Shown: positions 8,887 to 17,964, counted from the stretch's first letter. The stretch is 64,000 nucleotides of DNA from Iamia majanohamensis (GCF_028532485.1 NZ_CP116942.1:620001-684000); one strand, 5' to 3'. Program-made: numbers and translations. Notes: generated by a model not told the origin, from the letters alone.

Positions 8887-9729
8887 CTAGACCCGCACCC
8901 GGTCGGGGGCGTAGCGGGAGAGGATGGGCTGCTCGGCGATGCTGACGACGGCGGCGAAAAGGATCGACACCACCGTCACCACCACCACCGCGGCCCACAG
9001 CTGGACGTACTGGGCGGTGATGGTCGAGTTCACCATCAGCGCCCCCAGGCCGGTGCCGGTCGAGAGCCAGCCGTTGAGGATCGAGCCCAGCACCGCGAGC
9101 GGGGCGCACACCTTGGCCGCGGCCAGCAGGCTGGGCAGGGCCGAGGGCAGGCGCAGCTTGACCAGCTGGCGGAACGTGCCTGCGTTGTAGGCGACGAGGA
9201 GCTCGATGGCCTCGGGGCGCACCGCCCGCAGCCCGTTGGAGACGAGCACCAGGGCGGGGAAGAAGGTGATGATCGACACGATGACCAGGCTGCCCACCGT
9301 GCCCCGCCCGAAGATGTAGGCGAGCAGCGGGATCATGGCCACGATGGGCACCGACCGCAGGGCGAGGGCGATGGGCAGGAACGTGCGCTCCAGGGCCCGG
9401 GACACGACGAACAGCACGGCCACCACCAGGGCGCCCAGGATCCCGGTGACGAAGCCCAGCCCGGTCTCCCACAGGGTGGTGAGGGTGGCGTCGAGCATCT
9501 CGGCGCGCCGGTCGGCGCCCTCGACCGGGTCGGTCACCCAGGTCCACACGTCGCCCGGCGTCTTGCCCACGTAGGAGTTGACGTCGAACACCTCGAGGTA
9601 CGCGACCCACAGCCCGAGGAGGAGGGCGGTGACCACTGCGAAGGTGAGCAGCGACCGGAGCATGGCGAGGGCGAGGCCGCCCCAGCCCCGGCCGGGACCG
9701 ACGGAGGACGAGGCCTGGGCCGCGGTCAC
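8887..9729 (-). CDS. ABC transporter permease (SsuC/TauC-like), second subunit
   Basis: Inner-membrane permease of a binding-protein-dependent importer. Several hydrophobic helices are seen (LLTFAVVTALLLGLWVAYL; GFVTGILGALVVAVLF; VPIVAMIPLLAYIFG), together with the cytoplasmic coupling loop ELLVAYNAGTFRQLVKLRLP that contacts the ATPase. Length about 280 residues. The GTG start overlaps the stop of the preceding permease by 4 bp (GTGA). With that permease it would form a heterodimeric channel of the nitrate/taurine/NMT1-type class; the ATPase is not adjacent but 6 kb away at 15831. Confidence 0.9.
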   Translation of the reverse strand: MTAAQASSSVGPGRGWGGLALAMLRSLLTFAVVTALLLGLWVAYLEVFDVNSYVGKTPGDVWTWVTDPVEGADRRAEMLDATLTTLWETGLGFVTGILGALVVAVLFVVSRALERTFLPIALALRSVPIVAMIPLLAYIFGRGTVGSLVIVSIITFFPALVLVSNGLRAVRPEAIELLVAYNAGTFRQLVKLRLPSALPSLLAAAKVCAPLAVLGSILNGWLSTGTGLGALMVNSTITAQYVQLWAAVVVVTVVSILFAAVVSIAEQPILSRYAPDRVRV

Positions 9730-10550
9730 CGGGGACCGTCCAGGCCCCGAGGCGCCCACGGGCTGAGGAGGCGCCCGACGAGGGCGATGAGGGCGTAGCC
9801 GGCGCCGGCCACGAGGGTGGCGACGAGGGCCAGGCCCCAGACCCGGGCCGGGTCGGCCTGGGCCCGGGCCGCGATGAGGGCGACGCCGATGCCGTTGTCG
9901 GAGCCGCCGATGAACTCGCCGATGATGCCGCCGAGCATGGCCGCGGGGGCGGAGATGCGGAGGGCGGCGAAGTAGTCCGGCAGGGCGGCGCGCAGGCGCA
10001 CCTTGCGCAGGCAGGTGACGGTGCCCCCGCCGAAGGCCCGGACCATGTCGAGGCTGGTCCGGTCGCAGGCCCGCAGGCCGACGATGGTGCCGATCATGGT
10101 GGTGAGGAACACGGCCAGGGCGGCCAGCGCGGCCCGGGGGGCGTCGCCCTGGAGGCTGACCTGGAAGATGGGCCCGAGGGCGATGATGGGCAGGGCGCTG
10201 ATGGCCACGGCCAGGTGGAGGGCGGGGCGCTCGGCGTGGGGGACGGCCACGGCCACCACCCCGAAGGCGGTGGCCAGGAGGTTCCCGTAGAGCCACCCGA
10301 TCCACACCGCTCGGAGGGTGGACTCGAGGTTCCGCACGTAGAGCTCGTGGTCGTCGACCACGTTGCCGACCACGTCGGTGACCGGCGGGAAGGCCTTGGA
10401 CCCCGACAGGAAGGTCAGGGCCGCCACCTCCCAGAGCACGAGGAGGCCGACGACGGCCAGGGCCGACGGGAGCCAGGAGGCCTCCGCCAGCCGGGCCCCG
10501 AGCCGGAGGCCGGCCCGGGGACCCGGAGGGGGAGCGGTCGCCGTGGTCAC
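9726..10550 (-). CDS. ABC transporter permease (SsuC/TauC-like), first subunit
   Basis: Partner permease of 274 residues. An N-terminal helix (WLPSALAVVGLLVLWEVAAL) is followed by a periplasmic stretch and further helices such as LALVATLVAGAGYALIALVG. The coupling loop is FGGGTVTCLRKVRLRAALPD. The GTG start (VTTATAPPPG) lies 4 bp after the stop of the binding-protein gene, and the gene overlaps the next permease by 4 bp, so binding protein and both permeases are one tight operon. Specificity is set by the binding protein, not visible here. Confidence 0.9.
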   Translation of the reverse strand: MTTATAPPPGPRAGLRLGARLAEASWLPSALAVVGLLVLWEVAALTFLSGSKAFPPVTDVVGNVVDDHELYVRNLESTLRAVWIGWLYGNLLATAFGVVAVAVPHAERPALHLAVAISALPIIALGPIFQVSLQGDAPRAALAALAVFLTTMIGTIVGLRACDRTSLDMVRAFGGGTVTCLRKVRLRAALPDYFAALRISAPAAMLGGIIGEFIGGSDNGIGVALIAARAQADPARVWGLALVATLVAGAGYALIALVGRLLSPWAPRGLDGPR

Positions 10551-10554
10551 GCCG

Positions 10555-11646
10555 TCACGACAGGAGGTCGATCCCGTCGGCGTAGACCTCGTCGAGGATC
10601 TCGTTGCTGTACACGCTGGCATCGATCTCCAGGCCCAGGTCGGCGAGGACCTCGAGGTTGTTCTGGAGGTCGGACTCGCCCATGTAGAAGAGGCCGTTCT
10701 CGTTGGTCGCGTCGGACTCCTGGAGGGCGATCTGGTCGGTCAGCTCGAGCTCCTGGGACTCCGGGTCGAGCCCGAGGTCGGCGCCGTACTCGTTGAGCGT
10801 GAGGTCGATGGCCAGCTGGTTGTCGGCGATGGCCTTCTGCCACCCCTTGGACTCGGCGGTCATGACCGCCACCAGCTTGTCCCGCTCGCTCTCGAAGGTC
10901 TCCTCGGTCACGCCGTAGAGCTGCTGGTAGAGGGTGATGCCGTTGTCCTGCAGGTTGAGGGTGCCGACGTCGAGGCCCTTGGTGCGGAGGATGTTGGGCT
11001 CGTTGGTGATGAAGCTGAAGAACCCCTGGACCTCGCCGTTCTCGAGCGGCGTGGGCTCGAAGTCGACCGGCACCTTGGTCACCTGGTCGGGACCGCTGCC
11101 CTCCTCGAGGTCGTTCTTGCGGAGGAAGGCCTGCCAGATCTGCTCGTTCGCGCTCTGGACCCCGATGGTCTTGCCGCGCAGCGAGTCGGGGTCGGGGAGC
11201 GGGTCCTCCTCCAGGTAGAGGATGCAGAAGGGGTTCTGCTGGAAGTTGGCCCCGATGATCTTCAGCGGGGCGCCGTCGTTGGCGATGGCCGCGGCCATCG
11301 TCTCGGAGCCGAGGAACGAGTAGAGGACGTTCCCCGCGATGAGGGGGGCGATGGCGTCGCCGGGACCGGCGACGAGGTTCACCGAGCTGAAGCCGGCATC
11401 GGCGTAGTAGCCCTCGGAGTCGGCGATGTAGTTGCCGGCGAACTCGATGTTCTTGATCCACGACAGCTGGACGCCCAGCTCGCCGTAGTCGTCGCCGCCA
11501 CCGCCCGAGCCGCCCGTCGAGGTGTCGTCGTCGTCGCTGCCGCAGGCGGCCAGCCACGTCGACGACGTGCCCAGGAGGACGGCGCCCGCCATGGTGCCGC
11601 CGAGGAACCGCCTGCGGGTGATGCCGGGTGTGGTGCCGGGAGCCAT
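10555..11646 (-). CDS. ABC transporter substrate-binding lipoprotein, NMT1/THI5-like, Tat-type signal
   Basis: Extracytoplasmic solute receptor of 363 residues. The signal region has a twin-arginine motif (TRRRFLGGTMAG) and a lipobox (TWLAAC, Cys about residue 35), predicting Tat export and lipid anchoring, followed by an Asp/Ser/Gly linker. The body looks like the NMT1/THI5 family (VQLSWIKNIEFAGNYIADSEGYY, then VLYSFLGSETMAAAI). Relatives bind aminopyrimidines, taurine, nitrate-like or aromatic ligands; the purine-catabolic surroundings favour an N-heterocycle. Two purine-rich stretches, GGAGGAGA and GGAGGCAAC, precede the ATG, so this gene has a leader, unlike its neighbours. Confidence 0.92.
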   Translation of the reverse strand: MAPGTTPGITRRRFLGGTMAGAVLLGTSSTWLAACGSDDDDTSTGGSGGGGDDYGELGVQLSWIKNIEFAGNYIADSEGYYADAGFSSVNLVAGPGDAIAPLIAGNVLYSFLGSETMAAAIANDGAPLKIIGANFQQNPFCILYLEEDPLPDPDSLRGKTIGVQSANEQIWQAFLRKNDLEEGSGPDQVTKVPVDFEPTPLENGEVQGFFSFITNEPNILRTKGLDVGTLNLQDNGITLYQQLYGVTEETFESERDKLVAVMTAESKGWQKAIADNQLAIDLTLNEYGADLGLDPESQELELTDQIALQESDATNENGLFYMGESDLQNNLEVLADLGLEIDASVYSNEILDEVYADGIDLLS

Positions 11647-11743
11647 GTTGCCTCCGTCTCCTCCTACGGCCGGCCGTGTTGCCGGACCCCCGAGAGACGT
11701 CTGCGACCGTCGCAGCGGGCCGTTTCCCGGCCGTTGCTCCCAT

Positions 11744-11823
11744 GAGAACGCATCGTGAACGGATCAACAGCCTGTTGAAGCGGGCGGTCGCCCGGCCGAC
11801 GTCGTGAACCCCTCGTGAACAGG
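11744..11823. promoter_or_regulatory. Operator-rich divergent control region
   Basis: Three elements lie between the binding-protein gene and the amidohydrolase at 11871: GAGAAC-N5-GTGAAC (11744-11760), a perfect odd 15-bp palindrome TCAACAGCCTGTTGA (11764-11778), and GTGAAC-N5-GTGAAC followed by AGG (11804-11823). The last is a perfect 11-bp-period direct repeat whose second half begins 56 bp before the GTG at 11871. The same element and distance recur at 15757-15773, 17861-17877 and 23007-23023. CAGGGT at 11859 is a possible -10, 6 nt before the start. Confidence 0.6.
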
Positions 11824-11870
11824 GCCGTCGGGGGCTTGCCGGGCCGGCGTGCGGTGCGCAGGGTGGCCCG

Positions 11871-13208
11871 GTGACCACGCTGCTGCGCAACGGGATCGTC
11901 CTGCCCATGACCGGGGACCGGGAGGTCCTCGACCCCGGCTCCGTGCTGCTCGACGGCACCGAGGTGGTGGCCGTCGGCGAGGTGGCGGCCCTCGACGCCG
12001 ACCCCCGCGCCGCCGGGGCCGAGGTCGTCGACCTCACAGACCACGCCGTCCTGCCCGGGCTCCACAACTGCCACCTGCACTCGGGCCTGCTGCGGGGGAC
12101 GGCCGAGTCGCTGTCGCTGTGGGACTGGCTCGAGACCTACGTGGACCCCGCCCACCGGGCCCTGACCCCCGAGATCGCCCGGGTGGCCAGCCTCCAGTGC
12201 TACGCCGAGTCGCTCCTGGCCGGCACCACCTCGGTCATGGACATGTGGCGCTTCATGGAGGGGTCGGCCGCGGTGGCCGAGGAGCTCGGGATCCGGGCCA
12301 CCCTCGTCCCCTACGTCGCCGACGCCGAGGGCTACGACTACTTCGAGTCGCTCGCGTCGAACCGCCGCCTGCTCGAGTCGCACCGCACCGCGGCCGACGG
12401 GCGGGTGCGGGCCTGGGTCGGCCTCGAGCACCTCCTCTACTGCACGCCCGAGGCCTTCCGTGAGGCGGCGGCGCTGGCCGAGGAGTTCGACACCGGCATC
12501 CACACCCACTCGTCGGAGACGATCTGGGAGGTCCAGGAGAGCCTGCGCCGCTTCGGGCGCCGTCCCCTGGAGGAGATGTTCCAGCGGGGGATCCTGGGCG
12601 AGCGCACCGTCGTGGCCCACTGCGTGTGGCTCGACGACCGGGAGCTGCAGGTGCTGGCCCAGACGGGCACCGCGGTGGCCCACTGCCCGTGCTCCAACAT
12701 GAAGCTCTCGTCGGGGCCGGCCCGGGTGGGCGACATGCGGGCCGCCGGGATCCGGGTGGGCCTGGGCAGCGACGGCGAGAAGGAGAACAACGACCTGGAC
12801 CTGCTGGAGGAGATGAAGGTCGCGTCCCTGCTCCAGAAGGTGGCGACCCTCGACCCGACCACCGGCGACCCCTGGGACGTGCTGGCCATGGCCACCTGCG
12901 ACGGGGCCGCTGCCCTCGGCCTGGGCGAGGTCACCGGGCGCCTGGCCCCGGGGATGCGGGCCGACGTGATCAGCGTCGACCTGCGGGGCCTGCACACCAC
13001 CCCGCTGCTCCACGGGGCCGACCTCAACGTGGCCGCCCACCTGGTGTTCTCGGCGTCGGGCCGCGACGTGCGCGACGTGTTCGTGGACGGGCGCCGCCTG
13101 GTGGCCGACGGCGTGCCCACGACCTTCGACGTGGCCGCCGTGCGCGACCAGGCCCAGGCCGCGGCCGAGGAGCTCTTCGCCCGCCGGGCCGCCCTCCCGC
13201 CCCGCTGA
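11871..13208 (+). CDS. Amidohydrolase of the AtzA / guanine deaminase / SAH deaminase subgroup
   Basis: TIM-barrel metal hydrolase of 445 residues that removes an amino or substituted-amino group from an N-heterocycle. Ligand motifs: PGLHNCHLHSG (HxH), GIHTHSSET (His), VVAHCVWLDD (His) and VGLGSDGEKENND (Asp). The CPCSNMKL segment is the usual substrate loop of this subgroup. The C-terminal strand domain is present (LAPGMRADVISVDL). GTG start in a CAGGGT-N6-GTG leaderless context, under a direct-repeat operator. Guanine, melamine-like or aminopurine substrates are all possible; the closest function cannot be decided by eye. Confidence 0.88.
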   Translation: MTTLLRNGIVLPMTGDREVLDPGSVLLDGTEVVAVGEVAALDADPRAAGAEVVDLTDHAVLPGLHNCHLHSGLLRGTAESLSLWDWLETYVDPAHRALTPEIARVASLQCYAESLLAGTTSVMDMWRFMEGSAAVAEELGIRATLVPYVADAEGYDYFESLASNRRLLESHRTAADGRVRAWVGLEHLLYCTPEAFREAAALAEEFDTGIHTHSSETIWEVQESLRRFGRRPLEEMFQRGILGERTVVAHCVWLDDRELQVLAQTGTAVAHCPCSNMKLSSGPARVGDMRAAGIRVGLGSDGEKENNDLDLLEEMKVASLLQKVATLDPTTGDPWDVLAMATCDGAAALGLGEVTGRLAPGMRADVISVDLRGLHTTPLLHGADLNVAAHLVFSASGRDVRDVFVDGRRLVADGVPTTFDVAAVRDQAQAAAEELFARRAALPPR

Positions 13209-13267
13209 CCCCGACGGGTGCGCCGGGTCGGGCCGCCCACGTCGGTGGGCCGCCCGGCCGGGGGACC

Positions 13268-14326
13268 TCAGCCGGGCGGGGGGCGGAGGGTGGTGCGAGC
13301 GTCCTCCACGCGGGCGCGGAGGACGGCCTTGCCGTCGTCGGGCAGCCAGCAGGCGGCCACCCCGTCGAGGGCGATGTCGACCATGGTGTCCCACCCCCAG
13401 CCGAAGGCCGAGGCCACCGCCCGGTACTCCCGGCCCAGGTCGAGGTCGGTGAGGGCGGGGTCGTCGGTGTTGAGGGTGGCGAGCAGCCCCCGGTGGCGCA
13501 TCTCGGGGAAGACGTGCTCGGCCAGGGTCGGGAAGGCGTTGGCGATGCGGATGTTGGAGCTGGGGCAGACGGTGAGGGCGATCTGGTCGTCGACGAACCG
13601 GGAGGTGACGTCGGGGTCCTCCAGGATCGACAGGCCGTGGTCGATGCGCTCGGCGCCCAGCAGGTCGACGCAGGCGGCGATGGCCTCGGGCCCAGAGTCC
13701 TCCCCCTGGTGGGCGGTGCGGCGCAGCCCGGCCGCACCGGCCCGGCGGAAGGCCTCGGCGTACCAGCCCGGCTCCTGGCCGATCTCGGTGGAGTCGTAGC
13801 CCACGCCCACCACCCGCTCCACGCCTGTGGCCCCGGCCCGGCGCAGGGCGAGCAGGGCGTCGACGGTCTCCTCCGCGGCGGCGGCGCCGAAGTCGCGGTC
13901 GAAGTCGAGGATCAGGGCGACCCGCACGCCGGTCTCGGCCTCGGCCGCCGCCAACCCCTCGTCGAGGCCGGCCACCACCTCGGCCAGGGTGCGGCCCGCG
14001 GCCAGGTGGCGGGCGGGGGTGAAGAAGCTCTCCCGGTAGACGAGGCCGTGGGCGGCGCCGTCCACGGCGGACTCGTAGGCGAGCCGGGCCCAGTCGCCCT
14101 GGGTGACGAGCACCGACTGCACCAGCCAGAAGACCCGGAGGAAGCCGTCGAGGGAGTCGTAGCGGTAGAGCTCGGTGGGGTCGGCCACCGGGAGGTCGAC
14201 CTCGTTGGCGGCGGCCAGGTCCGACACCGTGGCGGGCCGCATCGTGCCCTCGACGTGGCAGTGCAGCTCGACCTTGGGGAGCGCCTCGAGGGCCTCGGCC
14301 AGGCCCGGGACCACCGGGGCGGTCAC
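13268..14326 (-). CDS. Adenosine deaminase-family protein (paralog 1, HQGE variant)
   Basis: Zinc TIM-barrel deaminase of 352 residues. The N-terminal zinc ligands are in VELHCHVEGT. The catalytic region reads TAHQGED where canonical adenosine deaminases have HAGE, so the catalytic Glu is kept but the neighbours differ. RIDHGLSI and LNTDDPAL supply the remaining His and Asp pair. The GTG start overlaps the stop of the upstream amidohydrolase by 4 bp (GTGA), so the two enzymes are made together. It is one of three paralogs here (others at 18045 and 20059). The altered active-site neighbour suggests a substrate other than adenosine, such as an aminopurine base or N6-substituted adenine. Confidence 0.88.
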   Translation of the reverse strand: MTAPVVPGLAEALEALPKVELHCHVEGTMRPATVSDLAAANEVDLPVADPTELYRYDSLDGFLRVFWLVQSVLVTQGDWARLAYESAVDGAAHGLVYRESFFTPARHLAAGRTLAEVVAGLDEGLAAAEAETGVRVALILDFDRDFGAAAAEETVDALLALRRAGATGVERVVGVGYDSTEIGQEPGWYAEAFRRAGAAGLRRTAHQGEDSGPEAIAACVDLLGAERIDHGLSILEDPDVTSRFVDDQIALTVCPSSNIRIANAFPTLAEHVFPEMRHRGLLATLNTDDPALTDLDLGREYRAVASAFGWGWDTMVDIALDGVAACWLPDDGKAVLRARVEDARTTLRPPPG

Positions 14327-15705
14327 GCCGGGGCCTGCATGCGCTCGGCCGCCACCGCGTGGCGGGCCAGGACGTCCTCGACCCCGGGGGCGGTGAGCCC
14401 CCCGTCCTCCACCAGCGGCCGCCCCGCGACGACGGTGTGGCGGGCGGACACCGGCCCGCAGCGGAGCCAGGCCTCGACCGGGTCGGTGATGGCCCCGGCG
14501 AAGGCGATGCCCTCGAGCGGCCAGCACACCAGGTCGCCCACGGCGCCGACCGCCAGCTGGCCCAGCTCGCCGTCGTCACGCCCCAGGCACGCGGCCCCGC
14601 CCCGGGTGGCGATCTCCAGCGCGTCGCGAGCCCCGGTCGACGCGGGCCCGCCCCGCATGCGCCCGAGGAGCAGGGCGTTGCGGGCCTCCATCCAGAGCGA
14701 GGCCGAATCGGTCGACGCCGAGCCGTCGCAGCCCAGGCCGACCGGCACGCCCGCGGCCCGGTAGTCGGCCACCGGGGCGATGCCGCCTCCGCCGATCATC
14801 ATGTTGGAGCTGGGGCAGTGGGCCACCCCCGTCCCCCACCGGCCCAGGCGGGCGACCTCCTCCGCGTTCGGGTAGATGCAGTGGGCCACCCACGAGCGGT
14901 CGCTGCCCCACCCCACCTCCTCGAACTGCTCGATGGTGCGGCGCCCGAAGGTCTCCATGGCGAAGGTGTCCTCGTCGGGGTCCTCGGCCAGGTGGGTGTG
15001 GAGGCGCACGTTGAGGCGCTCAGCCAGCTCGGCGGTGGCGACCATGAGCCCGGGGGTCACCGAGAACGGCGAGCACGGGGCCAGGGCGATGCGCACCATG
15101 GCCCCCCAGGACGGGTCGTGGTGGAGCCCGACCAGGCGCTCGCTGTCGGCCAGCACCTCGTCGTCGTCCTGCACCACCGAGTCGGGCGGGAGGCCCCCGT
15201 CCTTCTCCGAGAGGCTCATCGAGCCCCGGGTGGGGTGGAAGCGGAACCCCAGCTCCTGCGCGGCCCGCACCTCGGCGGTGATGAGGTCGCCGCCGCCCCG
15301 GGGGTGCACGTAGAGGTGGTCGGTCGAGGTGGTGCAGCCGCCCAGGGCCAGCTCGGCCAGCCCCACCCAGGCCGACAGGTAGGCGGCCTCCTCGTCGAGT
15401 CGGCTCCACAGGGGGTAGAGCGTGGTGAGCCAGTCGAAGAGCGTGGCCCGCGTCGCAGGCCCGTGGGCCCGGGTGAGGTTCTGGTAGATGTGGTGGTGGG
15501 TGTTGACGAGCCCGGGGGTCACCAGGCAGCCGTCGGCCCGCAGGACTCGCTCGGCGGCCGGCTCCTCGCCGGGGGGGCCGACCCCGCTCACCAGCCCGTC
15601 GGTGATCGCCACCCACCCGCCGGGCACCTCGCGGCGGTCGTCGTCGACGGTGGCGACGAGCCGGGCCCCGGCCACCAGCAGGTCGACGGTGCCCTCGGTG
15701 GCCAT
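14323..15705 (-). CDS. 8-oxoguanine deaminase-like amidohydrolase
   Basis: 460-residue amidohydrolase of the subgroup that includes 8-oxoguanine deaminase and hydroxyatrazine ethylaminohydrolase. [17 protein letters not shown] near residue 65 carries the metal HxH and the YQNLTRA run typical of 8-oxoguanine deaminases. Further ligands are in [17 protein letters not shown] and [10 protein letters not shown]. The family [11 protein letters not shown] loop follows. The ATG at 15705 has CACCAT 8 nt upstream and TTGACG 17 bp further, with a direct-repeat operator beyond. It is the first gene of a two-gene operon with an ADA-family protein. Known relatives also take isocytosine and guanine analogues, so the exact substrate is open. 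Confidence 0.88.
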   Translation of the reverse strand: MATEGTVDLLVAGARLVATVDDDRREVPGGWVAITDGLVSGVGPPGEEPAAERVLRADGCLVTPGLVNTHHHIYQNLTRAHGPATRATLFDWLTTLYPLWSRLDEEAAYLSAWVGLAELALGGCTTSTDHLYVHPRGGGDLITAEVRAAQELGFRFHPTRGSMSLSEKDGGLPPDSVVQDDDEVLADSERLVGLHHDPSWGAMVRIALAPCSPFSVTPGLMVATAELAERLNVRLHTHLAEDPDEDTFAMETFGRRTIEQFEEVGWGSDRSWVAHCIYPNAEEVARLGRWGTGVAHCPSSNMMIGGGGIAPVADYRAAGVPVGLGCDGSASTDSASLWMEARNALLLGRMRGGPASTGARDALEIATRGGAACLGRDDGELGQLAVGAVGDLVCWPLEGIAFAGAITDPVEAWLRCGPVSARHTVVAGRPLVEDGGLTAPGVEDVLARHAVAAERMQAPA

Positions 15706-15753
15706 GGCAGCGCATGGTGCGGGGCGCCCGGGCGGTCGTCAACGGGCGGGCGG

Positions 15754-15773
15754 TCCGTTCACGGGCCGTTGAC
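15754..15773 (-). promoter_or_regulatory. Direct-repeat operator (GTCAAC-N5-GTGAAC)
   Basis: On the minus strand GTCAACGGCCCGTGAACGG. The two GTSAAC halves are 11 bp apart, and the second begins 57 bp before the ATG at 15705. Downstream come TTGACG (15737-15742), a 17-bp spacer and CACCAT (15714-15719), so the site sits just upstream of the -35 box, where activators usually bind. It could also serve the divergent ATPase gene at 15831. Confidence 0.6.
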
Positions 15774-15816
15774 ACGATCGCAACAGCCCCCCAACCCACG
15801 CCGTCCGGGGCACCGG

Positions 15817-15822
15817 TACCGT
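15817..15822 (+). promoter_or_regulatory. Leaderless -10 box (TACCGT)
   Basis: TACCGT, 8 nt before the ATG of the ABC ATPase gene. Confidence 0.5.
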
Positions 15823-15830
15823 CGGTCCCC

Positions 15831-16718
15831 ATGCCGCAACGGTCGATGACGCCGCCCCTGCGAACACCGGAGACCGAGCCCACCCACGCGCCCGCCGGCG
15901 GGGGCACCGCCCCCGCGCCGGACGCGGGCTCGGGCATCGTCCTCGACGGGCTGACCAAGCAGTTCCGCATGAAGCGCTCGACGGTCACCGCCCTGGAGGA
16001 CGTCGACCTGGAGGCGCCCGAGGGGTCGTTCAGCGCCCTCCTGGGCCCGTCGGGCTGCGGCAAGTCGACGATCCTGCGCATCCTCGCCGACCTCGAGCAG
16101 CCCACGTCGGGACAGGCCCTGGTCCACGGCGAGTCGCCCGAGGAGACCCGACGCACCAACCAGCTGGGCATCGCCTTCCAGGACCCGGCCCTGCTGCCCT
16201 GGCGCTCGGTCCGGGCCAACATCAAGCTCCCCCTCGAGGTGAGCGGGGTGAAGGTCAAGCCCGGGACGGTCGACGACCTCATCTCGCTCGTGGGCCTCGA
16301 GGGCTTCGAGGAGGCCCGTCCCGGCCAGCTCTCGGGCGGCATGCGCCAGCGGGTGGCCATCGCCCGCGCCCTCATCGTCACCCCCCGGATCCTGCTGCTC
16401 GACGAGCCCTTCGGCGCCCTCGACGAGATGACCCGCCAGCACCTCAACCTGGAGCTCCAGAGGATCTGGCTGGAGCGCTCGACCACGACGCTGCTGGTGA
16501 CCCACTCGATCTCCGAGGCCGTGTTCCTCTCCGACACCGTGGCCGTCATGAGCGCCCGGCCCGGGCGGGTGGTGGCCCACGTCGACATCGACCTGCCCCG
16601 GCCCCGTACCCCGGAGATGATGCGGACCCCGGAGTTCCACGAGATCGAGGACCACCTGGCCTCCGTCCTCTTCGACAACGAGACCACCCCGCCCGACGAG
16701 GTCCCGCCGGAGGCCTGA
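15831..16718 (+). CDS. ABC transporter ATP-binding protein (SsuB/TauB-like)
   Basis: Cytoplasmic ATPase of 295 residues for a nitrate/taurine/NMT1-type importer. Walker A is [12 protein letters not shown]-loop [13 protein letters not shown], signature [15 protein letters not shown], Walker [14 protein letters not shown] and H-loop [10 protein letters not shown]. The class fits the two permeases and binding protein at 8887-11646, which lack an ATPase beside them, so this is their probable partner although it is 4 kb away on the other strand. An N-terminal Pro/Thr/Ala-rich stretch of about 35 residues precedes the ATPase domain and is unusual. It is divergent from the deaminase operon and its operator. 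Confidence 0.92.
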   Translation: MPQRSMTPPLRTPETEPTHAPAGGGTAPAPDAGSGIVLDGLTKQFRMKRSTVTALEDVDLEAPEGSFSALLGPSGCGKSTILRILADLEQPTSGQALVHGESPEETRRTNQLGIAFQDPALLPWRSVRANIKLPLEVSGVKVKPGTVDDLISLVGLEGFEEARPGQLSGGMRQRVAIARALIVTPRILLLDEPFGALDEMTRQHLNLELQRIWLERSTTTLLVTHSISEAVFLSDTVAVMSARPGRVVAHVDIDLPRPRTPEMMRTPEFHEIEDHLASVLFDNETTPPDEVPPEA

Positions 16719-16721
16719 GGC

Positions 16722-17810
16722 TCAGGCGCGGGGTCCGGCCGGCTCCCGCTCGGGGTGGCGGGGCCGGGTCGGCTCCCCCACCGCGGTGCCGTCGGCGTCG
16801 GGGGCGGCCGCGCCCACCAGCTCGCCCAGCAGGCGGCGCCAGGCCACGCTCAGGCGATCGCCCCGGGTGTGGAGCTCGGTGGTGTCGAGGTGGATCTCCA
16901 TGCGCTCGTAGCGCTCGAGGATGCGGAGGTCCTCCTCCAGGATCACCAGCTCGTCGGCGATGGTCGCCTCGATCCGGGCGGCGTCGCCGCCCAGGTCGTC
17001 GCGGGCCATGAGCTTGTAGATGCGGGTGCGGGTGGCCGTCTCGGGCTGGCAGGCGAACAGGATCGAGAAGGAGGCACCGGTGACGGGGAACCCGAGGCGG
17101 AGGTAGACGGCGCACCCGGCCCGACCCTCCTTGAGGAGGCGCTGGGGCTGGACCTCGGGGTGCTCGCCGGTGGCCACCAGGGGGTCGTCGAAGTTCCGGT
17201 ACCAGGTGTCGAAGGTGGTCCGCACCGTCCACCCGTCGCGCTCGACCGGCTCGTTGACCACCAGGGCGGCCTCGTCGACGCCGAAGGTGTCGGCGTGCAC
17301 GAAGGGGAAGTGCGACGCGTCGAGGAAGTTGTCGACCAGCTGCACCGCGCTCACCGGCGTGGTCCGGGGCTCGTTCCAGAAGCAGTCGAAGCCCTCGGCC
17401 GCCCACTCCGGCATCTGCACCAGCGGGGCGAGGGGCTCCTCGGGGGCGAGCCACACCAGCCCGTGGGCCTCCTCGACCCCCCAGGCCGGCTCCAGCCGGG
17501 CGCGGGGCGGGAGGGTGGCGTCGGGGCCGAGGGCCGGGATGGCGGTGCAGCCCCCGTCGGCCGCGAACGTCCAGCCGTGGTAGCCGCAGCGCAGGCTGCC
17601 GCCGTCGGCGTCGACCGACCCCAGGCTGAGGGGGGCGAGGCGGTGGGGGCAGCGGTCCACGAAGGCCCGGAGCCCGCCGTCGAGGCGCACCACCACCCAG
17701 GGCTCGCCCAGGAGCCACACCTGGTGCGGGGCGTCGCCCACCTCGTGGGCCATGGCCACCGGGTGCCAGGCCCGGCGCAGGGCGGGCGTGGTGTTGTCCA
17801 CCGTCGTCAC
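16722..17810 (-). CDS. Rieske non-heme iron oxygenase, VanA/demethylase-like (1)
   Basis: Oxygenase subunit of 362 residues with an N-terminal Rieske [2Fe-2S] domain (CPHRLAPL about residue 50, CGYHGWTF about residue 77) and a C-terminal catalytic domain with the mononuclear iron motif NFLDASHFPFVH. The overall plan matches aromatic and heterocycle N- or O-demethylases such as vanillate and caffeine demethylases. No reductase or ferredoxin gene is next to it, so electrons must come from elsewhere. GTG start 6 nt after CACACT, with a direct-repeat operator 56 bp upstream. Convergent with the ATPase gene (3-bp gap). In this island it could dealkylate a substituted purine or similar base. Confidence 0.9.
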   Translation of the reverse strand: MTTVDNTTPALRRAWHPVAMAHEVGDAPHQVWLLGEPWVVVRLDGGLRAFVDRCPHRLAPLSLGSVDADGGSLRCGYHGWTFAADGGCTAIPALGPDATLPPRARLEPAWGVEEAHGLVWLAPEEPLAPLVQMPEWAAEGFDCFWNEPRTTPVSAVQLVDNFLDASHFPFVHADTFGVDEAALVVNEPVERDGWTVRTTFDTWYRNFDDPLVATGEHPEVQPQRLLKEGRAGCAVYLRLGFPVTGASFSILFACQPETATRTRIYKLMARDDLGGDAARIEATIADELVILEEDLRILERYERMEIHLDTTELHTRGDRLSVAWRRLLGELVGAAAPDADGTAVGEPTRPRHPEREPAGPRA

Positions 17811-17857
17811 CGACCCAGTGTGGGCGGGCCCGTCGCCCCCGCTCAACGGTCCCGGCG

Positions 17858-17877
17858 CCTGTTCACGCAGCGTTGAC
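17858..17877 (-). promoter_or_regulatory. Direct-repeat operator (GTCAAC-N5-GTGAAC)
   Basis: On the minus strand GTCAACGCTGCGTGAACAGG. The second half begins 56 bp before the Rieske GTG start. It is nearly identical (18 of 20) to the site before the TauD-Rieske operon at 23004-23023, at the same distance. Confidence 0.6.
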
Positions 17878-17889
17878 AGTCCGGAGCGG

Positions 17890-17964
17890 CGACGCGCCCC
17901 CGAACCAGCGACCAGACGCGTCGCGGGGGCAGCGCGCACGGTCTCTGGTTCGGGGGACGCGTCG
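17890..17964. repeat. Long inverted repeat with 19-20 bp arms
   Basis: Left arm 17890-17908 (CGACGCGCCCCCGAACCAG) and right arm 17945-17964 are complementary apart from one extra base, around a 36-bp loop. It lies between a Rieske operator and the adenosine deaminase gene at 18045, upstream of both divergent genes, so it is not a simple end-of-gene terminator. It could be an attenuator for the deaminase transcript, a protein-binding cruciform, or a small mobile repeat. Confidence 0.65.
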
